NCBI RefSeq assembly: GCF_900103225.1
Contig: NZ_FNJH01000001.1
Location: 203,178 to 267,177, forward strand
DNA length: 64,000 nt
Source: Pseudomonas congelans
Lineage (GTDB): Bacteria > Pseudomonadota > Gammaproteobacteria > Pseudomonadales > Pseudomonadaceae
Direction of reading: 5' to 3'
Numbering within the stretch: the stretch's first letter is position 1; each line of letters starts with the position of its first letter. The position numbers and the translations under genes are program-made. Shown piece after piece: positions 56,457-64,000 of this stretch. The notes beneath the pieces are model-generated. The model saw only the letters and a program-made list of their open reading frames with translations, ran no database searches and was not told the DNA's origin.

Positions 56457-58469
56457 ATGGATTCGAAGAAATACCAACCGCTGCGTGCGCAGAAAGTACG
56501 CGACGATTACGCAAAGCAAAAAAGAGTGCTGAACAGGAACGCGGATTTACCACTGCTCCCTGTTACCGTCATCAATGCAATCGACGGAGATGCTGACGGG
56601 TTGCTGCCCGTCAGCGCACTTGCAAGCGACCTCGCCATCACCATTGCGGACTGGCGGCTAACCGCTCCGCCACCCGGCTTTACAGAAGATATTCATCTTG
56701 AGTGGCGACCCGATACCGTCAGTGAGTTCATTTCAATTTCGATAGAAACTTTGTCGACACCCATCATGGAACCTTTTCCTTTGCAGAGAGCTATTGAGCA
56801 AAGGCATTTCGCGCAACTCGAAGGCTTGCTGCACTTCAGGTATGGGGTCAAACCCTGGAACGACATCGAGGTGCAGTATGCGACTCCTCAGCCGATCACG
56901 CTGGACCGAATTCCCCCTTACGGAAACGAAGAGCCGCTTGTCATGGAGGATCCGGGACAGGTCAACGATGCCTCTCTTGACGTTAACGGCGGCGTCATAG
57001 TGACAGTGCCTGATTTTGTGGAAAGCAAAAAGGACTTCGTCAGGGTTGCGATCATCTGGTCGGATAAGGTCCCGCCTGTCGATCAAGCCATCATTCCCGA
57101 TATAGTCGAGCTCCTGCCCGCAAATCGGCAGATGTTGATATCCCGCGACCTGGTGGAACGCTACGCCTCCGGGGATCATTATGTAGCCTATGAGCTATTC
57201 GACAAGGCAGGAAACCGCAGTCGTGTTTCGCGGGTGCGGACCGTTCCGGTCGCCAGAGGGTTGTTGCCCATCAATCTTAAATCGCCTGTCGTTCCACTGG
57301 CTGCTGACGGGTTTGTCGACCTGGAAGACGCCAATCGAGGTGTGACGGTAGAGATTCCTGCATTTGAGCAATACCATCCCGACGACCAAGTCGTGGTCAC
57401 CTGGGGAGCAACCCCGTTGACGGCAAAGCGCATCGGTGAAGGAGACAACCCTTTTCCAGTGACGGTAGATGTCAGTTGGGAGCATCTGAATGCCGAATAC
57501 ACGATGCCCGCCGTAACCCCCTACGACGTTAGCGTTCCGGTCACCTACACGGTCATGCGCGGCACGACGCCTTTTGCGTTGCCGGATCTCCTTGCGATCG
57601 AAGTAACCGTCAACCTTGCCCACCCGGGTCCGGTGAACCCGACGGATCCGAATCCGGTCAATCCCGATCTTCTCCCGATACTTGTAAGGGGGGAATCGGG
57701 CGAGGATAACCACCTGATTGCCGCCGACAAGGATAAGGATGCGAAGGCTATAGTGACGCTCTATAGCCCGACCAGATCCGGTGAAGTCATTACGATGTAC
57801 TGGAAGGGGGTGGCAATTGCGCAGACGGCTACGCTGAACGGCAATGAAAGCGCTGGAGATGAAATCGAGCTGAACATTACGTGGAATGAGATTGAGGTCG
57901 GTGGCCCAGGGACCGTACCGGTGTACTACACTGTGACTCATCCGGATTTTATTAATATTCAGAGGTCAGCTGAAACGCCAGTACTGGTTGACGCAGTGCC
58001 GATCATATTGATCGCCGCTACCTTTCCCGATATTTCCGCTGTCGGCTCTGCTTCAATGCTTAATTGCGCGTCTTTGCGTAAGCGTCAAAGTGATGGCTTT
58101 ATTGGTTACAGGGTCAGTATTCCACCCTCCGGCTTTTTGGTCGCAAAACAAGAGATTACCCTCAAATGGGTGTTGAAAGAGGCAGACCAGATTGCGGACA
58201 TACTCGGCACTGAGCTGATCGACAAGATTGAAATTGCAGAAGGTGCAGATCTGGCCGGCATAGAATGGTTTGTACAACCGTATGATCAGTACATTCTGCC
58301 AGCACAGGAGGATTCGGCGAACGGCTGGGCCTACGCTCGCGTGGTTTACACGCTCAATATCAACAATGGAGACGTTGAGTCACAGTACGTCGATACCATT
58401 GTCGGCATTCAGGATCTGGAAGAAGCCAGTGGAACATGTAACATAACTTCACTGCCAGAAATTCCCTGA
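56457..58469 (+). CDS. Ig-like repeat protein without signal peptide, unknown family
   Basis: A 670-residue protein of about five beta-sandwich-like repeats (roughly residues 45-160, 175-285, 290-405, 425-525 and 530-665). Repeats share the layout: V-x-I/V-P at the first strand (VTVPDF, VTVEIPAF), then a W on a central strand (VAIIWSD, VVVTWG, ITMYWKG), then V-Y-x-V near the end (VAYELFDKAGNRSRVSRV, VPVTYTV, VPVYYTV). A Pro/Asn-rich hinge (PVNPTDPNPVNPDLLP) separates repeats three and four. There is no signal peptide or membrane span. The start at 56457 has AGGAG 9 bases upstream. Base composition is visibly less GC-rich than in flanking genes. Similar layout is found in the gene at 61007. 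Function not recognised; secretion by a non-Sec route or an intracellular role are both open. Confidence 0.75.
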   Translation: MDSKKYQPLRAQKVRDDYAKQKRVLNRNADLPLLPVTVINAIDGDADGLLPVSALASDLAITIADWRLTAPPPGFTEDIHLEWRPDTVSEFISISIETLSTPIMEPFPLQRAIEQRHFAQLEGLLHFRYGVKPWNDIEVQYATPQPITLDRIPPYGNEEPLVMEDPGQVNDASLDVNGGVIVTVPDFVESKKDFVRVAIIWSDKVPPVDQAIIPDIVELLPANRQMLISRDLVERYASGDHYVAYELFDKAGNRSRVSRVRTVPVARGLLPINLKSPVVPLAADGFVDLEDANRGVTVEIPAFEQYHPDDQVVVTWGATPLTAKRIGEGDNPFPVTVDVSWEHLNAEYTMPAVTPYDVSVPVTYTVMRGTTPFALPDLLAIEVTVNLAHPGPVNPTDPNPVNPDLLPILVRGESGEDNHLIAADKDKDAKAIVTLYSPTRSGEVITMYWKGVAIAQTATLNGNESAGDEIELNITWNEIEVGGPGTVPVYYTVTHPDFINIQRSAETPVLVDAVPIILIAATFPDISAVGSASMLNCASLRKRQSDGFIGYRVSIPPSGFLVAKQEITLKWVLKEADQIADILGTELIDKIEIAEGADLAGIEWFVQPYDQYILPAQEDSANGWAYARVVYTLNINNGDVESQYVDTIVGIQDLEEASGTCNITSLPEIP

Positions 58470-58485
58470 GTGTTATAGCGAAAAA

Positions 58486-58562
58486 GTCTGTCGGGCAGGA
58501 TGATCCCGGCAGACCAATCATTTGAATAGCATTTTACTTGTAGGAGAAGTCCTACAAGTAAA
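58486..58562 (+). repeat. Two stem-loops between the Ig-like gene and the autotransporter gene
   Basis: The first stem, GTCTGTCGGG (58486-58495) with CCCGGCAGAC (58505-58514), may terminate the upstream gene although no T-run follows. The second is a perfect 13-bp palindrome, TTTACTTGTAGGA (58533-58545) and its complement (58550-58562) around GAAG, AT-rich and about 114 bases before the autotransporter start. A short GGACCGGTCC palindrome follows (58563-58572). Confidence 0.65.
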
Positions 58563-58675
58563 GTGGACCGGTCCGACAGAAGATAGGGGGGGATCTATCT
58601 ACTATTGGCACCCTTTCGTTATTGACTGGTTCGCTTGATGGCGGGCCAGCATTTCGTAGTCTGGAGATGCCTTAA

Positions 58676-60859
58676 ATGAACAATCCCCCGCTGCCTGGTG
58701 GTCGCCTGATCCTTTTGTTTTTATTCAGGCCTTTGGCCTTTTTGCCACTCCTGCTGTCCGGCCAGGAGGTCTTTGCTGAGCCCGTCAGGTCTGACAAGAC
58801 CATTGATGGTACGACCCCGGTAACCGATTATCGTGTTTCAAGCGGGGCCACGCTGACGGCCAATGGTGCAGGGACGCTCAATGTCGTTGTCGAGCAGGGG
58901 TCGGCCGTGGTGCTCAATGGCTCCAGCGTAGCCGGTACCGGTTCAGGTGTTCTATTGCTCAACTCCATTGCCGACGTTGTCGGCAGTACGATTACAGGTA
59001 CAACGACGGGATTATCGATAGGTCGCGTCAGCACCGATCCGACAGGCTCCAGCGCCACTGTCCAGGCCAGCACCATCAGCGGGAACTTGATTGGCGTACA
59101 GCTTGGTTCGCGGGGCGAGTTTACCGCGCGCGACTCTCAGATCAGCGGCGGCACCGTGGGCTTGCAGATGGGTAACGGGTCTGCGACCGTCTATGGCGGC
59201 ACGATCAGTGGTGGCAACGGTGTGGGCATCAACCCTGGCAATGATCTGTCGATGCCTAACAAGCTGATTCTCGACGGCGCGACCGTGCAAGGCACGACTG
59301 GCGCGGCCATTCTGGTGGGCGACTATGGTCTGGAGTCCACAATCGCCGAGATTTACGTGAACAACGGCTCTACTTTACAGGGGGCAAACGGGGTCTTGCT
59401 GGACGTCACCGGCATCGCGGCTGCGAACATGGAGGTGGACAACAGCCGCCTGACCGGGGACGTGGTTGCGCAACAGGGCGCCACTGCCAATCTGGTTCTG
59501 CAGAATTCGGCCACCCTGACCGGCAACCTGCAAAACGTGCAGCGCGTTGCGATCAACAGCAACGCACAATGGATCATGACAGGCGACGACAAGGTGGAAA
59601 ATCTGTCACTGGCGGGCGGTTCGGTGCGCTTTGGCGAATCGAGCGCTTTCTACACATTGTCGGTGGACAATTTGTCGGGAAGCGGCACTTTCGCCATGAA
59701 GGCCGACTTTGCTCAAAAACTGAATGATTATCTGGAAGTCACTGGCAACGCCAGTGGCAGCCATCAACTCGCGGTGACCGCCAGCGGTGAAGAACCGTTG
59801 AGCGACGCCAGTCTGCACATGGTGCATATTGGCGCAGGTGATGCGCAATTCAGCCTGCTGGGCGGGCCGGTCGATCAGGGAACCTGGTCCTACGATCTGG
59901 TACGGCAAGGTAATGACTGGTATCTGGATGCGTCGCAGAAGATCATCAGCCCAGGCGCAAGCTCGGTCCTCGCACTGTTCAATGCCGCACCGACGATCTG
60001 GTATGGCGAGCTGACTACACTGCGCACCCGCATGGGTGAATTGCGCAGCAGTCCCGGAAATGCCGGGGGCTGGATGCGCGCTTATGGCAGCCGCTACGAT
60101 GTCGAACAAAGTGCAGGTGTAGGTTATCGACAGTCCATGAGTGGTGTGAGCCTCGGTGCCGACGCGCCGCTGCCATTCGGTGACGGGCAATGGCTGGTAG
60201 GGTTGATGGCAGGCTACAGCAAATCGGATCTGGATCTGCAGCGCGGCACCAGCGCGAAGGTCGACAGCTACTATGCCGGGGCTTACGCAACCTGGCTTGA
60301 TCAGCAGAGCGGCTATTATTTTGACGGCGTGGTGAAGTTGAATCACCTGCGCAACACGGCCGATGTCAGCATGAGTGACGGGCAGCAGGCCAGAAGCGAC
60401 TACGACACCAATGGTCTGGGCGCCTCCCTGGAATTTGGCCGGCATATCAATCTGGCAAATGGGTACTTCATCGAGCCGTTCGGTCAGGTGTCTGGCCTGG
60501 TTTTGAGCGGCAAGGATTATCAACTGTCCAACGGCATGCGTGCAGAAGGCGAGCGAACCGGATCCTTGCTGGCCAAAACGGGGGCAACGGCAGGACGCAA
60601 CTTCGACGTAGGCGACGGGCGAGTTCTGCAGCCCTACATCCGTGCGGCACTGGCTCATGAGTTCATGGATCGAAATGAAGTGCGGGTCAATGACAACCGC
60701 TTCAATAACGACTTGTCGGGTTCCCGTGGCGAACTGGGAGCGGGCGTCGCGATGTCAGTATCGGAAAAGTGGCAGGTTCATGCCGATGTCGATTACAGCC
60801 GCGGCAATCGTATAGAGCAACCTTGGGGGGCCACGGTAGGCTTGCGTTATAACTGGTAA
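58676..60859 (+). CDS. Pertactin-like autotransporter (type Va secretion)
   Basis: A 727-residue classical autotransporter. The signal peptide covers about residues 1-35 (hydrophobic LILLFLFRPLAFLPLLLSG, then EVFAEP). The passenger (about 36-430) is a right-handed beta-helix with many short Gly/Ser/Thr/Asn-rich turns (GSTITGTTTGLSIG, ISGGTVGLQMGNGSATVYGG) and the pertactin-family region (LSVDNLSGSGTFAMKADFA). The C-terminal beta-barrel (about 440-727) includes GGWMRAYGSRYDV and ends in LRYNW, with the terminal aromatic residue recognised by the BAM machinery. No RGD or protease motif was seen in the passenger, so adhesion is the likeliest role. Confidence 0.92.
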   Translation: MNNPPLPGGRLILLFLFRPLAFLPLLLSGQEVFAEPVRSDKTIDGTTPVTDYRVSSGATLTANGAGTLNVVVEQGSAVVLNGSSVAGTGSGVLLLNSIADVVGSTITGTTTGLSIGRVSTDPTGSSATVQASTISGNLIGVQLGSRGEFTARDSQISGGTVGLQMGNGSATVYGGTISGGNGVGINPGNDLSMPNKLILDGATVQGTTGAAILVGDYGLESTIAEIYVNNGSTLQGANGVLLDVTGIAAANMEVDNSRLTGDVVAQQGATANLVLQNSATLTGNLQNVQRVAINSNAQWIMTGDDKVENLSLAGGSVRFGESSAFYTLSVDNLSGSGTFAMKADFAQKLNDYLEVTGNASGSHQLAVTASGEEPLSDASLHMVHIGAGDAQFSLLGGPVDQGTWSYDLVRQGNDWYLDASQKIISPGASSVLALFNAAPTIWYGELTTLRTRMGELRSSPGNAGGWMRAYGSRYDVEQSAGVGYRQSMSGVSLGADAPLPFGDGQWLVGLMAGYSKSDLDLQRGTSAKVDSYYAGAYATWLDQQSGYYFDGVVKLNHLRNTADVSMSDGQQARSDYDTNGLGASLEFGRHINLANGYFIEPFGQVSGLVLSGKDYQLSNGMRAEGERTGSLLAKTGATAGRNFDVGDGRVLQPYIRAALAHEFMDRNEVRVNDNRFNNDLSGSRGELGAGVAMSVSEKWQVHADVDYSRGNRIEQPWGATVGLRYNW

Positions 60860-60866
60860 GACTATT

Positions 60867-60893
60867 GAAAAAAGGCCGTCATGGCCTTTTTTT
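60867..60893 (+). terminator. Terminator after the autotransporter gene
   Basis: AAAAAAGGCC-GTCAT-GGCCTTTTTTT is a short GC stem with strong A and T runs. Confidence 0.85.
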
Positions 60894-61006
60894 GCGGCTT
60901 TAGAACCTCGCAATTCTGACAGTGTCGTCATGCAGGGCAAGGGTGTTAAATGAGCTCTGGTAAAGGATAAGGATCCCTCTCAGGGGATATACATGGAGCG
61001 TTCAAA

Positions 61007-62443
61007 ATGACGAACACGGAACAAGTTCTGCCACGCCCGGTGGTGGCTGCGCTGCTGCCTGACAGCGCCGATTGGGATGAAACTAATCTGCTACCTGCAG
61101 GCGCGGCTGTCAGGGATTTGCCTGTTGAAATTCCCAAATGGGAATACATCCCCATCCCCGGCACCAAGACGCTACTGACGTTGTATTGGCGCACCGGGAT
61201 CAGCACTCATCTGATTGAGTCGCGAGAGTTCAAGAGCGAGGATTACCCTCTGATTCCTCCAGACGAGCGCGTGTTTGAAGTGCCGACCCTCTATCTGGTT
61301 CAAGGCATTCACGACGTCTGGTATCAACTGACAACGACTAATGGCGAGACTTCAGAGTCCGAAAAAAAAGCCATCACAATTGACCTCACGCCACCTCTTA
61401 CCGCTGTCATTGAACGATTGAAATTCGACACGACTACTGTCACGGAGCAATACCTGACTGACCACGGCCAGCAGCTGGTCGCAGAGGTCCCTGTTTATCA
61501 GGATTGCAAGCCGGGCGATGTCATCACGTGGTACTGGAATAGCAATCCGTTGAATGTACAGCCTGGCGATGAGGTGGACAGTCGGCTTTTGCTACGTGGT
61601 GAAACCCAGCCACTGTCTGTTGAATATCCTGGCAGCATGATTATTGCCAGTGGCGACGGGGAGCATTACGCCTTCTACACACTCAGGGACCGGGCAGGGA
61701 ATGTCAGCGCATTTTCACAGCCGGCGTTGCTCCAGGTGTCGGCTCAGCCCGTTCCACGGGTACTGCCTGCACCGCGCATCACCGAAACGTCAGGGTCGAG
61801 TTCAAGCACGCTCAACCCCTATGACGCGCTGAAGGGCGCTCATGTGGAAATACCTGACGCCGCTGTGATCTACCCCGGTGAAACCGTCCGTGTGCAATGG
61901 GGAGAGCCGGGTACTGTGGGCGCCTATCGCACAGAACCGGCAGAATCAGCCGTGTTCACCATTCCCTCCACACACATTGCGCAGCATTTCGACAAGTCGA
62001 TTCCTGTGTACTACGAGGTGTTTGAAAGCGGTGTCGAACTTCCGCATGTGTCAAGGGTACATACCTTAAGCGTGTCGAAACTCGAGGGTTTTCCTGTTGT
62101 GCAGTGCGACAAGGTAACAGGCGGGCAGCTGAGTCTGGGCGGCATTGCCACTGGAGGAAAGGCCAGTTTCACACTCGCCAGGTGGTCATTCATGGGGCCT
62201 GATCAGTTCGTCAGTATTGAAGTGCGTGGCACGGACAACGCCGGAACTCTGGTAGTGGTTCCGGTGGTGACGGGGTATCCAGTACCGGGAGAGGCTACCA
62301 CTATCGCGGTCGGCCATATTTTCAAGGCGGACCTGCAACGCTTTAAAATCGGCGGTCTGCTCGAGGTCAGAGTCAGGGTGAGTTTCGATGCGAAACTCAC
62401 CTGGCAGCGGTTTCCTTCCTTGACGCCGACCCTTTATCCCTGA
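61007..62443 (+). CDS. Second Ig-like repeat protein, paralogous in layout to 56457-58469
   Basis: A 478-residue protein with three Ig-like repeats (about 38-130, 150-250, 275-365) and a distinct C-terminal module (about 370-478; ASFTLARWSFMGPDQFVSIE). Shared features with the protein at 56457 are VEIP at strand one (LPVEIPKW, AHVEIPDA), a tryptophan on the central strand (VITWYWN, VRVQWGEPG) and DRAGNVSAFSQP, matching DKAGNRSRVSR. No signal peptide. GGAG lies about 8-10 bases before the ATG. The stop codon is 25 bp from the end of the convergent fimbrial adhesin gene. Function not recognised. Confidence 0.78.
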   Translation: MTNTEQVLPRPVVAALLPDSADWDETNLLPAGAAVRDLPVEIPKWEYIPIPGTKTLLTLYWRTGISTHLIESREFKSEDYPLIPPDERVFEVPTLYLVQGIHDVWYQLTTTNGETSESEKKAITIDLTPPLTAVIERLKFDTTTVTEQYLTDHGQQLVAEVPVYQDCKPGDVITWYWNSNPLNVQPGDEVDSRLLLRGETQPLSVEYPGSMIIASGDGEHYAFYTLRDRAGNVSAFSQPALLQVSAQPVPRVLPAPRITETSGSSSSTLNPYDALKGAHVEIPDAAVIYPGETVRVQWGEPGTVGAYRTEPAESAVFTIPSTHIAQHFDKSIPVYYEVFESGVELPHVSRVHTLSVSKLEGFPVVQCDKVTGGQLSLGGIATGGKASFTLARWSFMGPDQFVSIEVRGTDNAGTLVVVPVVTGYPVPGEATTIAVGHIFKADLQRFKIGGLLEVRVRVSFDAKLTWQRFPSLTPTLYP

Positions 62444-62468
62444 CGGTAAACACAGTTGTGCTGGCGGG

Positions 62469-63602
62469 TTACTTATAGGTCATGGTGAAACTCAACGCCC
62501 CTTTGGCCAGGCCTGGCCGGATCGCACTGTTGGCATCGGTCTGATAGAAACGGGCGTGAAAGTTGAGCACGGTGTTGCCCGGACTGATTGCAGACAACGG
62601 CACTTCAGTTAGCAGCTCCATCGGCGTGATGGCATCTGCTTTGAGGATCTGGATGCCTATGCCCTGGGCAGTAGAGTCGCTGGTCAGACTGAAAACACCG
62701 CTATTAGTCGGTTCTACCGGCATTGATCCCTGAACGCCATCGAGCTGGATATGAGCGGTAGCGACGAAACCTGTGCCAGGGGCGGTATCGGTTTCGCAAT
62801 TGCTCAGGGAAATGCTGAAAGGTACCGCCGTGGTGGTAAAGCCAGGGCCTGTGAAGTCCGCGCTGTCCCATTCCCCGAGCTGGACAGGATCGGCGCTCAC
62901 CGCATTGGCACCGACGCTGCATTGGGCCTGGTGAACGGTGCCTGTCAGGCCGAAACTCATGATCTTGCCCAGCGGTGTAACACTGCCGCTCCACAGCTCG
63001 CCGCCATCCAGTAACTGCGGGCCGGAGGGGATAGGCCCGGTCTTTACCAGCGTGACCTCATGTCTCAGGTGCAGAATCCTCATAGCGCTTATCATTGGCC
63101 GATGATCGTGAATGCCAAGGTAGGGCACTGTCGGGTCGCCGTCCACAGGGATGAAACAGTTGTTGCACGGGCCACCGGGAGGGGGGGTGAGTGGAATGCC
63201 CAGTCTGGTCCGCACGCCGACGCCCGGGATATTGGTCTGTAATATCTTGCCGGTCACATCCTCCCCGTTGATCGGGTCTATCACGCCAGGAAACACGGGT
63301 ACCGTTGCAACTGCCCGGAACTCAAGCAGCGCGGTGCCGTCATTGATGCATGCCACCTCCAGGCCAGCTGGATCCGGTGTGATCGCGCTCATGTTGACGC
63401 TGCCGATTACCGAACCGATTTTTGCGTCCCTGGCGACATAAAGTGCACCGATGTCTCGACGAAAGTCTTTCATTCCCGGGGCTGTGCGCCAGTAGCATTC
63501 GTTGCTTGGATTTTGTTGGGGTTCACCGGCCATTGCGATGCTGAAATGGCTGGCGCCCAAGGCCATGAGACCATAGGCCAGGCATTGAGAAGCGGTGTTC
63601 AT
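62469..63602 (-). CDS. Chaperone-usher fimbrial tip adhesin
   Basis: A 377-residue secreted two-domain adhesin. The signal peptide is residues 1-25 (MNTASQCLAYGLMALGASHF, cleaved near AMA-G). An N-terminal receptor-binding domain (about 26-205) contains cysteines in NECYWRT, VACIND and GPCNNCFIP. The C-terminal pilin domain (about 215-377) has the paired cysteines AQCSVG and LSNCETD and ends FTMTYK, with the penultimate tyrosine and alternating hydrophobics of a chaperone-bound G strand. The start at 63602 has AGGA 8 bases upstream. It lies 47 bp downstream of the usher gene on the same strand. The receptor is unknown. Confidence 0.88.
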   Translation of the reverse strand: MNTASQCLAYGLMALGASHFSIAMAGEPQQNPSNECYWRTAPGMKDFRRDIGALYVARDAKIGSVIGSVNMSAITPDPAGLEVACINDGTALLEFRAVATVPVFPGVIDPINGEDVTGKILQTNIPGVGVRTRLGIPLTPPPGGPCNNCFIPVDGDPTVPYLGIHDHRPMISAMRILHLRHEVTLVKTGPIPSGPQLLDGGELWSGSVTPLGKIMSFGLTGTVHQAQCSVGANAVSADPVQLGEWDSADFTGPGFTTTAVPFSISLSNCETDTAPGTGFVATAHIQLDGVQGSMPVEPTNSGVFSLTSDSTAQGIGIQILKADAITPMELLTEVPLSAISPGNTVLNFHARFYQTDANSAIRPGLAKGALSFTMTYK

Positions 63603-63649
63603 AAGCGTTTTCCTGATGGGACGGTAACGTGACTGCACCTTCACTGCCT

Positions 63650-64000
63650 TCATGGGTTGCACGTCAGTTCCTGCACTCGATAACCTTTGGCCACAGGCAT
63701 GCGGGCGGGGTCGATGTGCAGGCGGCATTGGGGGGCTGATTGATTGCCCCATCGCACGTTGAGGCTTTGCGGTTGCATGCCTGTGGACAGCAGAATCTGC
63801 CCGCCCTGGCCTGCGATACCCATGAGATTTCCATGTTCATCACTGACCTGCGCACCGAATGGCAGTGGCTGGCCATCGCTGGCCCGTGCGTTGATGATCA
63901 ATCGAGTGACCTCACGCGCGGCAAAGACGGTTTTGACCACAGCGCCGCGAGCCGGCACGACCTGAGTGCTGCCGTTGTCGATTTCCACTTCGGGGCCAAG
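63650..64000 (-). CDS. Outer-membrane fimbrial usher, C-terminal part
   Basis: The last 116 codons of an usher gene that extends beyond the right edge. The visible part is the PapC-type C-terminal region: VVPARGAVVKTVFAAREVTR and then the C-terminal plug-like domain (GQPLPFGAQVSDEHGNLMG, GQGGQILLSTGM) ending in LHIDPARMP and a short cysteine-bearing tail. It is followed by the adhesin gene, the common usher-adhesin order. Chaperone and major pilin genes are expected to the right. Confidence 0.88.
   Translation of the reverse strand, partial: LGPEVEIDNGSTQVVPARGAVVKTVFAAREVTRLIINARASDGQPLPFGAQVSDEHGNLMGIAGQGGQILLSTGMQPQSLNVRWGNQSAPQCRLHIDPARMPVAKGYRVQELTCNP

Noticed and set aside
59879..59905. 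GGAACC resembling the first half of a hrp box
   Set aside because: It lies inside the autotransporter coding sequence and no CCAC follows at 15-17 bp.

Overview
The window is a chromosomal segment of a fluorescent Pseudomonas, most likely of the P. syringae complex. The evidence is the organisation and near-identity by eye of the leuCDB-asd, etf and gltA-sdh-suc blocks to pseudomonad genes, the fabAB/PA1611-type kinase/gpsA gene order, uniformly GC-rich third codon positions, and intergenic inverted repeats of the GACGCTCTGCGTC type that I associate with P. syringae genomes. No tRNA, rRNA, insertion sequence, prophage or CRISPR array was seen.

Layout. (1) 1-7041: the 5' part of a PAS-GGDEF cyclase, a LysR regulator divergent from leuC, then leuC-leuD-leuB-asd (leucine biosynthesis and the aspartate-semialdehyde step), closed by a terminator. 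(2) 7072-14733: a D-galactonate catabolic cluster (dgoK, dgoA, dgoD, MFS transporter, IclR regulator) followed by a zinc alcohol dehydrogenase divergent from an AraC regulator. Three mRNAs or cistron starts in the dgo cluster carry A-rich ACAACAAGAG-like tracts at their ribosome binding sites, which suggests Hfq/Crc catabolite repression. (3) 14756-24163: etfQO divergent from etfBA, with a good sigma70 promoter and a PsrA-type operator between them, then a periplasmic solute-binding protein, two envelope lipoproteins (one OmpA-like), a MocR-type regulator and small envelope or metal-cluster proteins.

(4) 24228-37341: the TCA block, gltA divergent from sdhCDAB-sucAB-lpd-sucCD. The sucA and sucC leaders are structured and match in position the known Pseudomonas sucA-II and sucC RNA motifs. 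(5) 37441-54295: housekeeping genes (GNAT, brnQ, htpG with a sigma32-like promoter, dienelactone hydrolase, fabBA, a PA1611-type hybrid kinase, gpsA, sixA, a hotdog thioesterase, two alpha/beta hydrolases, DUF4892, an AI-2E-family permease), then an OmpR/EnvZ-type two-component pair (54409-56180).

(6) 56457-64000: an accessory surface-protein region. Two proteins built of Ig-like beta-sandwich repeats, without signal peptides, flank a pertactin-like autotransporter; they converge on a chaperone-usher fimbrial locus (tip adhesin and the C-terminus of the usher) running off the right edge. This is the least ordinary part of the window. Strong stem-loops surround the first Ig-like gene, and I recognise no characterised family for the two repeat proteins.

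All coordinates and translations were read by eye. Family assignments are from motif recognition, not database searches. Promoter and RNA-structure calls are pattern matches only.
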